Positions 18,476 through 27,509 of a stretch of 35,739 nt of DNA are shown here, in pieces (position 1 is the stretch's first letter; each line of letters begins with the position of its first letter). Made by a program: the position numbers and the translations under genes. Below the pieces are notes generated by a model. The model was not told where the DNA came from and ran no database searches. It saw nothing but the letters and a program-made list of their open reading frames with translations. Origin of the DNA: Gemmatimonadota bacterium (GTDB lineage Bacteria > Gemmatimonadota > Gemmatimonadetes > Longimicrobiales > Gaopeijiaceae); the NCBI GenBank assembly GCA_022561145.1, contig JADFRS010000020.1, forward strand, positions 1 to 35,739. The letters run 5' to 3'.

Positions 18476-19422
18476 AGGTCGTGGCCACCCTCGAAGAGGT
18501 ACTCCTCTACCTCTTGAGCACAGGGGACTTTCGATCGGTGGCCTTCCTCCTCAAGGAGGCCCACATCGCCGCTGGCCGCGCCAAAGCGGTAGGCGCGAAG
18601 GAGCGTCGGGCTCTCGAAGACCTGGCTGAGCAGATATCGCGCCCGGAGGCTCTCTCGCAGCTCTTGCATGCACTCGACAGCGCTGGGGCGAACGCCGAAG
18701 AGGCCGATTTGGTTCTGTTGTTCAACCAGCTTCGGCCCGAGGCGCTTGGCACGATGCTCAAGTGGGTCGGACGGGTCCAGGACGACGACACACGCCGCCT
18801 GTTCCGTGCCGCTCTCGACGAGATGGCGAGTGCGCACCCGAGCCAGGTGGGGAAAGCGCTCACTTCGAAGGAGCGGGCGGTGATCATGGGATCTCTCGAA
18901 CTGGTTGCCAGGTTACGCTTGAAGGAGGTCGGCGAAGACGTGGCCGCGCTGGCCAACCATCCTGACATCGGGGTGCGAGCGGCGGTCGTGCGAGCCCTAG
19001 CCGGGATCGCGACACCCAAGTCGATGCGGGGCATGCTGGCCATGCTCGAGGACACCGATCCCGACGTTCGCATCGCGGCGATGCAGGGCGTGAGCAGCCG
19101 TCGGTACGCCGGCGCGCTGCCCATGCTCCAGAAGATGGTCCTCGCAAAGGATCTGGAGGAAAAGGATTTGAGCGAGAAGCGGGCGATCTTCGAGGCGTAC
19201 GGAATGCTGGGCGGCGCGGGATGTGTCGATTCCCTTTCTTCCCTTCTCATCGGCAAAGGATTCACTCGGCGGCGTGCCGACGCCGACATTCGGGCTTGCG
19301 CGGCCATGGCGCTGGGGAAAGTCGGCGGCCTGGAGGCACGTGTGGTGCTGAAAAAGGCAGCGAGTGACAAGGACCCCCTGGTCCGGACCGCAGTGTCGGG
19401 AGCACTGCAAGACAGTGGCTGA
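18472..19422 (+). CDS. HEAT-repeat domain protein, C-terminal segment
   Basis: MEVVATLEEVLLYLLSTGDFRSVAFLLKEA... then HEAT units: DVAALANHPDIGVRAAVVRALAGIATPKSMRGMLAMLEDTDPDVRIAAMQGV...DADIRACAAMALGKVGGLEARVVLKKAASDKDPLVRTAVSGAL. Confidence 0.85.
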   Translation: MEVVATLEEVLLYLLSTGDFRSVAFLLKEAHIAAGRAKAVGAKERRALEDLAEQISRPEALSQLLHALDSAGANAEEADLVLLFNQLRPEALGTMLKWVGRVQDDDTRRLFRAALDEMASAHPSQVGKALTSKERAVIMGSLELVARLRLKEVGEDVAALANHPDIGVRAAVVRALAGIATPKSMRGMLAMLEDTDPDVRIAAMQGVSSRRYAGALPMLQKMVLAKDLEEKDLSEKRAIFEAYGMLGGAGCVDSLSSLLIGKGFTRRRADADIRACAAMALGKVGGLEARVVLKKAASDKDPLVRTAVSGALQDSG

Positions 19423-19426
19423 GGCC

Positions 19427-20836
19427 ATGCCGGAGGAGCGGGCGAGCCGTTTTCTCGTGGCCTTCCACCTGGCCCTTCAGGCGCTCAAGTCGCATGCGAT
19501 CGAGAACGCGCAGGTGCGGAGAGCCTTGGACGGGCTCGCAAAGAGCGCCAACGCGATTCTCGAGAGTGAGAACCAACTCGTAGCGAGAGTCGCAGGGGAA
19601 CTCCTGTATGTGAACTCCGCGCCCGTTCATCTCGACGTCGAGAACTTCGCCTCACTCGGACACGTGCTCAGCACACTCCAGCTTGCGGGTGTGGGCATCA
19701 TCCGCCTGCAGGAGCCGGCGAACAGCCAAGAGTGGAAAATGCTCATCTCTCAGATCTTGAAATGCTCGGCGAAAGAGGGCGGCCCGGAGGGATTCCTGGA
19801 GATGCGGCGGCGGTTGGGCGACCTGGGCCTCAACCGGATTTTGGTCGAGCCGCCCGTCGACAAGGACGCCGCCTTCGCCGATGCCCCTCAACGGCGCGAA
19901 TCCGCGAAGCGCACCTACCAACGCTCGGTATCCGTTGCGAAGGACCTGTTCAACAGTGCACGCATGGGCCGTAGCGGACAGGTGAAGGAGGTCAAGCACG
20001 CGCTTCAGAATATCGTCGATCAGGTGCTCAAGAACGAAGTGTCCCTGGTCGGGCTCACAACGCTGCGCGACTACGACGACTACACCTTCATCCACTCCGT
20101 CAACGTCTGCATCTTCAGTGTGGCCGTCGGACGGAGGTTAGGCCTCACACGGCCCCAACTATTCGACCTGGGATTGGCCGCGATGCTCCACGACGTCGGC
20201 ATGAGCTGGGTGCCGGTCGAGATCCTCGACAAGCAGGACAAGCTCACCGAGGAAGAGCAGCGCCAGATGGAGGCGCACACATGGCGCGGGGCGCTCAGCA
20301 TCTTCAACCTGCGTGACTACGAGGGCATCCCCTTCAGGGCGATCATCGCCGCGTACGAGCACCACATGAAGCCTGACTTCAGTGGTTACCCCCGGAGTGT
20401 GCGATCGAGAAAGCTCTCGGTGTTCTCCAAGATCATCGCCGTAGCGGACGCCTACAACGCGGCGTTGAGCACACGAGCTCACGCGAGCGGGAAGTCACCG
20501 GACCTCGTGCTCGGCGAGATGTGGAGCGATCCCGACCTGGGGTACGACCCGGTACTGGTCAAGGCGCTGATCACTCTCTTGGGGATTTACCCTGTGGGTA
20601 CGTGTGTCATCCTCGACACGTTCGAGCTTGCGCTGGTCCACGCGGCCAACCCGGACAGCACGCAGCTGCACCGGCCCCTCGTCCGGGTAATTTCCGACCC
20701 CGACGGAACTTGGCTGGGCCAGCCACCGGTCGTGGATCTCGCGGACAAGAACGACGAGGGCGACTTCAGGCGTACCATCATCAAGGTCACCGACCCGGAC
20801 AAGTACATGGTCAACGTCTCGGACTATTTCGTCTGA
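19427..20836 (+). CDS. HD-GYP-like phosphohydrolase domain protein (variant motifs)
   Basis: HSVNVCIFSVAVGRRLGL...AAMLHDVGMSWVPVEILDKQDKLTEEEQRQMEAHTWRG...AAYEHHMKPDFSGYP...IIAVADAYNAALSTR. Confidence 0.88.
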   Translation: MPEERASRFLVAFHLALQALKSHAIENAQVRRALDGLAKSANAILESENQLVARVAGELLYVNSAPVHLDVENFASLGHVLSTLQLAGVGIIRLQEPANSQEWKMLISQILKCSAKEGGPEGFLEMRRRLGDLGLNRILVEPPVDKDAAFADAPQRRESAKRTYQRSVSVAKDLFNSARMGRSGQVKEVKHALQNIVDQVLKNEVSLVGLTTLRDYDDYTFIHSVNVCIFSVAVGRRLGLTRPQLFDLGLAAMLHDVGMSWVPVEILDKQDKLTEEEQRQMEAHTWRGALSIFNLRDYEGIPFRAIIAAYEHHMKPDFSGYPRSVRSRKLSVFSKIIAVADAYNAALSTRAHASGKSPDLVLGEMWSDPDLGYDPVLVKALITLLGIYPVGTCVILDTFELALVHAANPDSTQLHRPLVRVISDPDGTWLGQPPVVDLADKNDEGDFRRTIIKVTDPDKYMVNVSDYFV

Positions 20837-22011
20837 GCCTGGGTGTCCTCCATCCTCGGCAGCAGCAGCACGAGGGCCAGGAGCGCAGTCCGCTCGACGA
20901 GCCGGTCGGTCGCCACGAACTCGTGTTCTGCGTGAGCTCCGTCGCCTACTGGCCCAAGGCCGTCCAGCGTAGCAGTGAACTGGCTCGTGATATTGCCATC
21001 CGAGGCACCGCCCGAGAGTGAGCCTTCGAGCTCCAGACCCAGGCGCTCGCCGGCCTGCTTCGCCGCCTGCCACAATACTTCATTCCTTGGCGTAGCCTCC
21101 ATGGGCGCCCGGCTGACCCCACCTGTGATCTCCAGGCGTGTGCCGGGCGTGGTCGCACTCAGTCCACGGATCTGCTCCTCGAGCCACCGCGCGTCCTCCA
21201 TCGTGTTGACCCGCAGATCCACCACCGCGTGCGCCTCCGGCGCAACCACGTTCGGCCGAACACCCCCTCGCACCTCTCCAACGTTGACTCCTACGCCGCG
21301 GTCGTGATCCGTAAGGGCGTGAAGTGCCTGGATCACATGGGACAACTCCTGGACCGCGCTGGCTCCCTCGCTCGGCGCGAGGCCGGCGTGCGAGGCCTTT
21401 CCCACGATTCTGATGTTGACTTCGCCGGTTCCTCTCCGCGTGGTCTTGAGGTGCCCCTCCGACCCCAACGCGGGCTCTAGCACCAGCGCACGACTGGCGC
21501 GCTTGGCCAAGCGCGCGATGTGGACCTCGGATTCGGGGCTTCCGATCTCCTCGTCCGAGTTGAGAAAGAACACGGGCGTGACCGTCGGCCACAGCCCGAC
21601 GTAGCGTAGCGCGCGCAGCGCGAACACGGCCTGCACGAGGCCGGTCTTCATATCGAAGACTCCGGGTCCTCTCAGCACGGCCTTCTCTTCGTCGAACTCG
21701 ACAGGCATGTTCTCAAGCGTGCCCAGGTCCCATACGGTATCGGTGTGTCCGATAAGCATCTGATAGGAGGCGCTTCGCATTCGGCGGGCCGGAACAGCCA
21801 TGAGGTGGCCGCCCGTCGACTTGCCCGGCACAATCCGCACCCGGAACCCCAGTAGCTCGAGCCAGCCGGTAAGCAGTTCCTGGACGCCGCCTTGCGATTC
21901 GGGCACCCTCGAGGGCGACTCGATGCGAGCGAGATCGCTCACAGCCTCGATGAGCTCGGCCTTGGCGGATTCGAGGTAACCCAGCAGGCCGTTCAGTTCC
22001 GTATCTCTCAC
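20824..22011 (-). CDS. M20 family metallopeptidase (ArgE/DapE/CPG2-like)
   Basis: LIGHTDTVWD, FLNSDEEIGSPES, GGVRPNVVAPEAHAVVDLRV motifs. GTG start at 22011 preferred over the ORF-track start 22065. Stop overlaps the convergent HD-GYP gene by 13 bp. Confidence 0.9.
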   Translation of the reverse strand: MRDTELNGLLGYLESAKAELIEAVSDLARIESPSRVPESQGGVQELLTGWLELLGFRVRIVPGKSTGGHLMAVPARRMRSASYQMLIGHTDTVWDLGTLENMPVEFDEEKAVLRGPGVFDMKTGLVQAVFALRALRYVGLWPTVTPVFFLNSDEEIGSPESEVHIARLAKRASRALVLEPALGSEGHLKTTRRGTGEVNIRIVGKASHAGLAPSEGASAVQELSHVIQALHALTDHDRGVGVNVGEVRGGVRPNVVAPEAHAVVDLRVNTMEDARWLEEQIRGLSATTPGTRLEITGGVSRAPMEATPRNEVLWQAAKQAGERLGLELEGSLSGGASDGNITSQFTATLDGLGPVGDGAHAEHEFVATDRLVERTALLALVLLLPRMEDTQAQTK

Positions 22012-22033
22012 AGTCGATCCCCAAGCAAGATGA

Positions 22034-23458
22034 TCAGTACAGCCCTCCCCTGCGGTAGCTCTCATCCACCAACTCCACCGGGTGGATGGCCTCGATTCCG
22101 GCGCCCCGAAAAAGCAGCCCGGCGCCGATGTGCATCATGCAGCCGGGATTGCCCGTCACAACCGCCTCGGCCTTGGTTTCGAGGATCGCATCCACCTTGT
22201 CCGAACCGATCGACTGCGCCAACTCGCCGTGCGTGATCCCATAGAGGCCGGCCCCACCGCAGCACTCCGCGCTACCCTTCAGTTCGACCAACTCCAGCTG
22301 AGGAATCGACCTCAGCATCTCCAGCGGAGCTTCAGCCACCCCCTGGGCATGCAGTAGGTGGCAGGGAGCGTCGTAGGTCACCCGAGCCCAGATCGGCGCG
22401 CCCTTCCGCATCCCATAGCGGACGAGGATTTCGGAGAGGTCGACGATTTTCTCAGTGATGGCTGCGGCGCGCGTAGCATACTCAGCGTCGTCAGCCAGAA
22501 GTTGGGCGTACCCCTTCATGGCCGCGCCGCATCCGGCCGCGTTCACGACCACGGTCTCCACGTCCGCACCCTCGAACGCCGCGATGTTCACACGAGCCAG
22601 CGCCCTGGCGCCCTCCAGATCCCCAGAGTGGCTGTGCAGCGCGCCGCAACAAGCCTGAGTGCTCGGAGTTACGGCTGCGAACCCGTTGGCCTTGAGAACC
22701 CGCCCGGTCGCGTCGTTGACGCGTTCGAAGAGGCCGGCCTGGACACATCCGGACAGGAGCCCGACCCTCGCGGGGCGCACCTCGTCCTTGTCGTCCGTGT
22801 CCGGCAAAGCGGAGTACGCGTCGGGCGGTCCCACCGACGCTTCCGTGGGCGCCGCGCGGCGCCGACGGCCGAGCCGCCGGAGCTTACCCCCGCCGCTCGC
22901 GGAGAGCATCGCGAGCCCCATACGGAGCGTGTGCCAGCGCCTGGGAATTATCCAGGCACCCAGGCCCGCCAACCCCGAGGCGCGCAGCCACCTGGACAGA
23001 CGCATGACCGTGCGCATCCGGCCAGGCCGCTGGAACACCCCGAGCAACGTCCGAATGAACCACGGTTGCGGTCGCGCAGCTACGGCAACCGCCCGAGCAT
23101 ATTCGAGCAGTGTACCGTATTCCACTCCGGCCGGGCATACGGGCTCACAGGCGCGGCACCCGAGGCAGCGGTCGATGTGTGTTTGGAAGGCGTCCGCAGC
23201 CGGATCGATGCGCCCCTCGACCACAGCCCGCATCAGGTAGAGCCGACCCCGCGGAGAGTCGTTCTCGTCGTGCATTCGCACGTACGTGGGGCAGGCAGGC
23301 AGGCAGAGTCCACAGTGCACGCAGGGAAGCAGGAGGTCCCGCTTCCCGGACAGCGCATCCGCCAAAGCTACGCCGGGAGAATTCACCAGCAACACCCTCT
23401 CAAAGTGATGGGCTGGGTCGGATTTTTCATGTCGCTTCACTCCCTTCGGCACGGTCAA
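22034..23458 (-). CDS. glcF: Glycolate oxidase iron-sulfur subunit GlcF
   Basis: Two 4Fe-4S motifs (CVHCGLCLPACPTY, CLGCRACEPVCPAG) plus CCG-type motifs (CCGALHSHSG, ECCGGAGLYG). Start uncertain (TTG/GTG). Confidence 0.93.
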   Translation of the reverse strand: MTVPKGVKRHEKSDPAHHFERVLLVNSPGVALADALSGKRDLLLPCVHCGLCLPACPTYVRMHDENDSPRGRLYLMRAVVEGRIDPAADAFQTHIDRCLGCRACEPVCPAGVEYGTLLEYARAVAVAARPQPWFIRTLLGVFQRPGRMRTVMRLSRWLRASGLAGLGAWIIPRRWHTLRMGLAMLSASGGGKLRRLGRRRRAAPTEASVGPPDAYSALPDTDDKDEVRPARVGLLSGCVQAGLFERVNDATGRVLKANGFAAVTPSTQACCGALHSHSGDLEGARALARVNIAAFEGADVETVVVNAAGCGAAMKGYAQLLADDAEYATRAAAITEKIVDLSEILVRYGMRKGAPIWARVTYDAPCHLLHAQGVAEAPLEMLRSIPQLELVELKGSAECCGGAGLYGITHGELAQSIGSDKVDAILETKAEAVVTGNPGCMMHIGAGLLFRGAGIEAIHPVELVDESYRRGGLY

Positions 23459-23468
23459 GGCCCACGGA

Positions 23469-24779
23469 TCAGAGGAACCCGAGGCGCCCCGGTGAGAGAA
23501 CTCCGGCGGGATCGAACTCCCGCTTCAGAGTCTTCATCAAGGGTGCCGCAGGGCCCACATCTCCCCATGCGCCCACCGCGCTCACCAGTTCGCACGGCCC
23601 TCGAGAAAGCGTCAAGCTGCCGCCTTCTGCCTCGAGACCGCCCCGCACCCGCTCGATAACCTCGGCTGCTCGGTCGATCCACCCCTCTCCCCGCGCCATC
23701 CTCGACATGATCACACGAAGAATGCCATTCTGCACGTGCGCGGCCAGCCGAGTGCCCCAACCTTCATCGGGATCGGCAAGGTCCCGGAGCGTGCACGCAT
23801 ACTGGCGCAACGCCTCGAGCTGCGAAGGAAGCAGGCTCAAACGTACCACCAGTTCAGCGCCGCTTTCCAGAGCCTCGACGTTACGAAACAAGTCGGCCGA
23901 GGCCCTGCCATCCATCTGCCGAAAGGCCGAAGCACCGGCGGTGTCAGTCACGATCCGACAAATCTCGTCCGTCGCCTCGGGGGCTTCGAGAATCCGTACC
24001 GCGAGGAGCGATACAGGGCCACCCGACCGTTCACGCTCGCCCGGTAGCAACATCTCGAGCGCGGCGAGCGGGGCCGGAGCCGTGGCGATCGCACGGGCCA
24101 GCGCCACCAGCTCGGCGGCCTCACCGCGAAAGAGGACAGTGCGATCGGCAGGCGGCTGCGGGTGGAGCCGAGTGGTGATCGAGGTCAGAACGCCCAGCGT
24201 TCCCCAGCTCCCGATGGTCAACTTGAGCACGTCGAAGCCCGCCACGTTCTTGACCACCCTGCCCCCGAGTTCGAGCACCCGTCCGTCCCCGGTGACCAAA
24301 CTCACGCCCAGTACGTGGTCCTTCGGCGATCCGTGGTGGTATGCGAGCGGCCCTGAAGAGGCGGTCGACACGGTAGCAGCCAGCGTTCCCTTACGAGGAC
24401 CTGGCGGGTCGAGCGGCAGCCATTGTCCATGCTCGCCGCACCGGCGCGCCAACAGATCCAGTCCGATGCCACCCTCGGCGGTCACGGTGAGGTCGCCGGG
24501 CTCGTAGAGCGTAATCCGGTCCATGCGCATGGTGCTCAGCACGACGTCCACGGCGCCCGGGGGCTGGCCGCCGTGCAGCCACGTACCTTTGCCGGCCGGC
24601 ACGACGGTCCATCCCTCCTGCGTGGCCAGGCGCATGACTTCAGCGACTTCCGACTCCGACTCCGGAAACACCACGGCCTGCGGCACCCGGTCGCAGACCG
24701 CCCATTGCTCGGCCCGGAACCCCTCGACGACCTGCCCCTCTGGTAGGCGTCGACTCAGTACCGCCGCCAAAGCGTTCAT
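23469..24779 (-). CDS. glcE: Glycolate oxidase FAD-binding subunit GlcE
   Basis: QAVVFPESESEVAEVMRLATQEGWTVVPAGKGTWLHGGQPPG...GRVVKNVAGFDVLKLTIGSWGTLGVLTSITTRLHP. Confidence 0.92.
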   Translation of the reverse strand: MNALAAVLSRRLPEGQVVEGFRAEQWAVCDRVPQAVVFPESESEVAEVMRLATQEGWTVVPAGKGTWLHGGQPPGAVDVVLSTMRMDRITLYEPGDLTVTAEGGIGLDLLARRCGEHGQWLPLDPPGPRKGTLAATVSTASSGPLAYHHGSPKDHVLGVSLVTGDGRVLELGGRVVKNVAGFDVLKLTIGSWGTLGVLTSITTRLHPQPPADRTVLFRGEAAELVALARAIATAPAPLAALEMLLPGERERSGGPVSLLAVRILEAPEATDEICRIVTDTAGASAFRQMDGRASADLFRNVEALESGAELVVRLSLLPSQLEALRQYACTLRDLADPDEGWGTRLAAHVQNGILRVIMSRMARGEGWIDRAAEVIERVRGGLEAEGGSLTLSRGPCELVSAVGAWGDVGPAAPLMKTLKREFDPAGVLSPGRLGFL

Positions 24780-26164
24780 GGCAGGACCTTGCCGGGGTTC
24801 ATTCCACCCCAGGGATCGAACGCCTTCTTGGTCGCTCTCATCACCTCGAGCACGTCGCGTGAGTGGACCATCCTCATATAGCCCCGCTTGTCCAGGCCGA
24901 CCCCGTGCTCCCCCGTGATGGTCCCACCCGCCTCGACGCACACGGCCATGATCTCACGCGACGCTTGCTCGACCCGGGCGAGCTCATCCGCATCCGAACG
25001 ATCGAAGAGAATGTTCGGATGGAGGTTTCCGTCCCCCGCGTGAAAGACGTTCGCCAACCTGAGACCGTAGCGGTGGCCGATCTCAGTGATGGCACGCAGC
25101 ACCTCCGGAAGGCGCGTCCTCGGCACGGTGGCATCTTGCACCAGGAGATCGGGCGCGACGCGGCCAAAAGCGCCGAAGGCCTTCTTGCGCCCCTGCCATA
25201 GGGCGAGCCGCTCCTCTTCGCTGCGGGCTCGCCTCACCTCCCGAGCTCCCTTCTCCCAACAGCATCGCTCAGCCTCTTCGGCCTCGAAGTCCAACCCCGC
25301 CTCGATCCCGTCGAACTCGATCACCAGAGCCGCCTCGACATCCACCGGATAGCCCGCGGCGAAGATGCTCGCCTCCACTGCCTGAATCGTCTCCCGGTCG
25401 ATGATTTCGAGTGCGGCAGGCAGAAGCCCACGAGCCACGATCGCAGAGACCGCTTCCCCGGCATCCTCGAGCTGGTCGAACATGGCCAGGAGCGTCCGCG
25501 TTGCCTGGGGGATCGGAAGCAGTCTCACCTCGATTTCGGTGGCGATGCCGAAACATCCCTCCGAGCCGATGAACACACCCGTCAGGTCGTAGCCGGCCGA
25601 GTCCCGGCCGAGTCCGCCCAATCGAAGCACTTCTCCATCGTAGAGAACCACCGTGAGGCCAGTCACATATCTGGACGTAACCCCGTACTTCAGGCAGTGG
25701 GGACCGCCGGCATTCTCGGCCACATTCCCGCCGATGGTGCATGCGCTCTGCGACGACGGATCAGGCGCGTAATAGAGACCGTGAGGCCTCGCGGCCACGG
25801 TGAGATCGGCGTTGATCACACCTGGTTGCAGCAGGGCGAGCCGGTTTTCGGGATCGACGTGGACGATCCTGTTCATGCGGGGCGTCGCGACGATAACCGC
25901 ATCCGGACCCGCGAGCGCGCCACCCGAGAGCCCCGTTCCGGCGCCCCGGGGAACCACGGGCACCTCCGCATGAGCCAGACACGCCATCACCTGCGATACG
26001 TCATCCGTATCCGCTGGAAGGACCACAGCGCCCGGCGGTCGCCGATATGCGGTGAGGCCATCGGATTCGTACGCAAGGAGCCTGACAGGGTCCGTGATGA
26101 CCCACTGCTCACCGACGATGGCTTGCAGGTCGGCCGTCACCTCGGAGGTTAGCGCCGCCGACAC
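24776..26164 (-). CDS. glcD: Glycolate oxidase subunit GlcD (FAD-linked oxidase)
   Basis: PVVPRGAGTGLSGGAL, GGNVAENAGGPHCLKYGVT, GEHGVGLDKRGYM motifs. ATGA overlap with glcE. Confidence 0.95.
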   Translation of the reverse strand: MSAALTSEVTADLQAIVGEQWVITDPVRLLAYESDGLTAYRRPPGAVVLPADTDDVSQVMACLAHAEVPVVPRGAGTGLSGGALAGPDAVIVATPRMNRIVHVDPENRLALLQPGVINADLTVAARPHGLYYAPDPSSQSACTIGGNVAENAGGPHCLKYGVTSRYVTGLTVVLYDGEVLRLGGLGRDSAGYDLTGVFIGSEGCFGIATEIEVRLLPIPQATRTLLAMFDQLEDAGEAVSAIVARGLLPAALEIIDRETIQAVEASIFAAGYPVDVEAALVIEFDGIEAGLDFEAEEAERCCWEKGAREVRRARSEEERLALWQGRKKAFGAFGRVAPDLLVQDATVPRTRLPEVLRAITEIGHRYGLRLANVFHAGDGNLHPNILFDRSDADELARVEQASREIMAVCVEAGGTITGEHGVGLDKRGYMRMVHSRDVLEVMRATKKAFDPWGGMNPGKVLP

Positions 26165-26167
26165 GGC

Positions 26168-26899
26168 TCAACTCTGGGAGACGTGGTGCATGAGCGCCTC
26201 GACGCTATCGAGCACCGCCCCTCTCAGACCGTCGGGGATCATGTCGCCATATACGGACCCGAGAATCTCTGCGGGAGTGGCATCCGGCCGTGACGAGACG
26301 ATTCGCTCGACTTGGCTGATGCGCCCGTGCCGGTGTGCCTCGTAGGCGTCCAACGTCCCGGGCACATCCTCGATCGACGGCCCATGCGTCGGGTACATGA
26401 CGTCGGGAGCGAGGTCGCGCAGCCGTGCCAGTGACGTCAGGTAATCCGCCACGCAGCCAGGATACTCGCCGACCCAGGTCGTGTCACCCTCTCCCAGAAC
26501 CAAATCCCCCGGGAACACGGCGCGGGCGTCCGGCCAATGGAACGACAGGTGGGGCTTGCTGTGCCCAGGCGTCTCGATGGCGACCAGGACTCCGTGATCC
26601 GTCTCGACTGCGTCGCCGTCCGCCAACACGCTACCGGTGCCGTACATTACACCCAGCACGGGCGCCCCGAGCGCCGAGGCCACCGCTTCGGCTGCACCGG
26701 CATGGTCCGGATGGCCGTGGGTGAGAAGAACCATAGCTCGCTGCGCCCCCTGGGCTTCACGCACGACGGCCCGCACGTGGTGCTCCACGTCCGGGCCTGG
26801 ATCGATGATCGCGACGACACGCGAGCCTACCAAGTAGGTGCGCGTCCCATCCAAGGTGAAAGGACCACGATTGCCAGCGTTGATGCACCGCGGTTCCAC
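26168..26899 (-). CDS. MBL-fold metallo-hydrolase
   Basis: LLTHGHPDHAGAAE (HxHxDH), IETPGHSKPHLSFHW, FPGDLVLGEGDTTW, YPTHGPSI. Confidence 0.93.
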   Translation of the reverse strand: MEPRCINAGNRGPFTLDGTRTYLVGSRVVAIIDPGPDVEHHVRAVVREAQGAQRAMVLLTHGHPDHAGAAEAVASALGAPVLGVMYGTGSVLADGDAVETDHGVLVAIETPGHSKPHLSFHWPDARAVFPGDLVLGEGDTTWVGEYPGCVADYLTSLARLRDLAPDVMYPTHGPSIEDVPGTLDAYEAHRHGRISQVERIVSSRPDATPAEILGSVYGDMIPDGLRGAVLDSVEALMHHVSQS

Positions 26900-26915
26900 T
26901 TCTTTTCAGGCTTGG

Positions 26916-27386
26916 TTAGCGGTCCTCTGCGGCGAGCTGCTCTGCCAGCTTGTCCGCCACCGCCTCGACGGCGTCGAGATCGCCCCGCTCAAACGCCGCT
27001 TCGACTCTGCTGTCGATGTCGATCTCACCGAAGATCTTGTCGCCGGCACGTATGAGCACCACCAGCTCGGACTTCACGTCGGGATCACAGGCCAAGTAAT
27101 TCTCGACCTTCGTGACGTCATCGATGTTCTGGTTGGCGCCCTGCTCCACGGCAGTACCGCACACCCCCGTCCCTACCGGGATCTTCGAGTGCTCCGTCGG
27201 CGCGCCGACGTAGTTGTGCAGCCAAAGTTCGTTTTCTTCGGTATTGAGCAAGTACACACCCACCCAGTCGAATCGCTCATCCGAACTAGAGATCGTTTTG
27301 ACCGCGTACCTCAAAAGGGCGTCGGAGAGATGTCCCTCGTCCCTCAGGTCTTGGATTTCCTTAACTACTTCACTCGCCTCGAACAT
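26916..27386 (-). CDS. GAF domain protein, free-methionine-(R)-sulfoxide-reductase-like
   Basis: FDWVGVYLLN...IPVGTGVCGTAVEQGANQNIDDVTKVENYLACDPDVKSELVVLIRAGDKIFGEIDIDS. The CG..24 residues..ACD Cys spacing resembles fRMsr. Confidence 0.87.
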   Translation of the reverse strand: MFEASEVVKEIQDLRDEGHLSDALLRYAVKTISSSDERFDWVGVYLLNTEENELWLHNYVGAPTEHSKIPVGTGVCGTAVEQGANQNIDDVTKVENYLACDPDVKSELVVLIRAGDKIFGEIDIDSRVEAAFERGDLDAVEAVADKLAEQLAAEDR

Positions 27387-27448
27387 GTGCCTCGTTCCGG
27401 TTACTCGTCGTGGGCTGCGGATCCCGGGGATTCCAGGGAATTCCTGGA

Positions 27449-27499
27449 CCGAGAAGGGTAGACACGCCATCTGACAGGGTCAAGCCTTCTCGGCGTGTC
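27449..27499. repeat. Two interleaved perfect inverted repeats in the M42-GAF intergenic/leader region
   Basis: Arms on +: CCGAGAAGG (27449-27457) / CCTTCTCGG (27485-27493) and GACACGCC (27461-27468) / GGCGTGTC (27492-27499). Confidence 0.6.
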
Positions 27500-27509
27500 C
27501 TGGGGTGAT

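Noticed and set aside
22358-24507. Long + strand ORFs 22358..23659 and 23110..24507
   Set aside because: Antisense to glcF/glcE with no recognisable domains.
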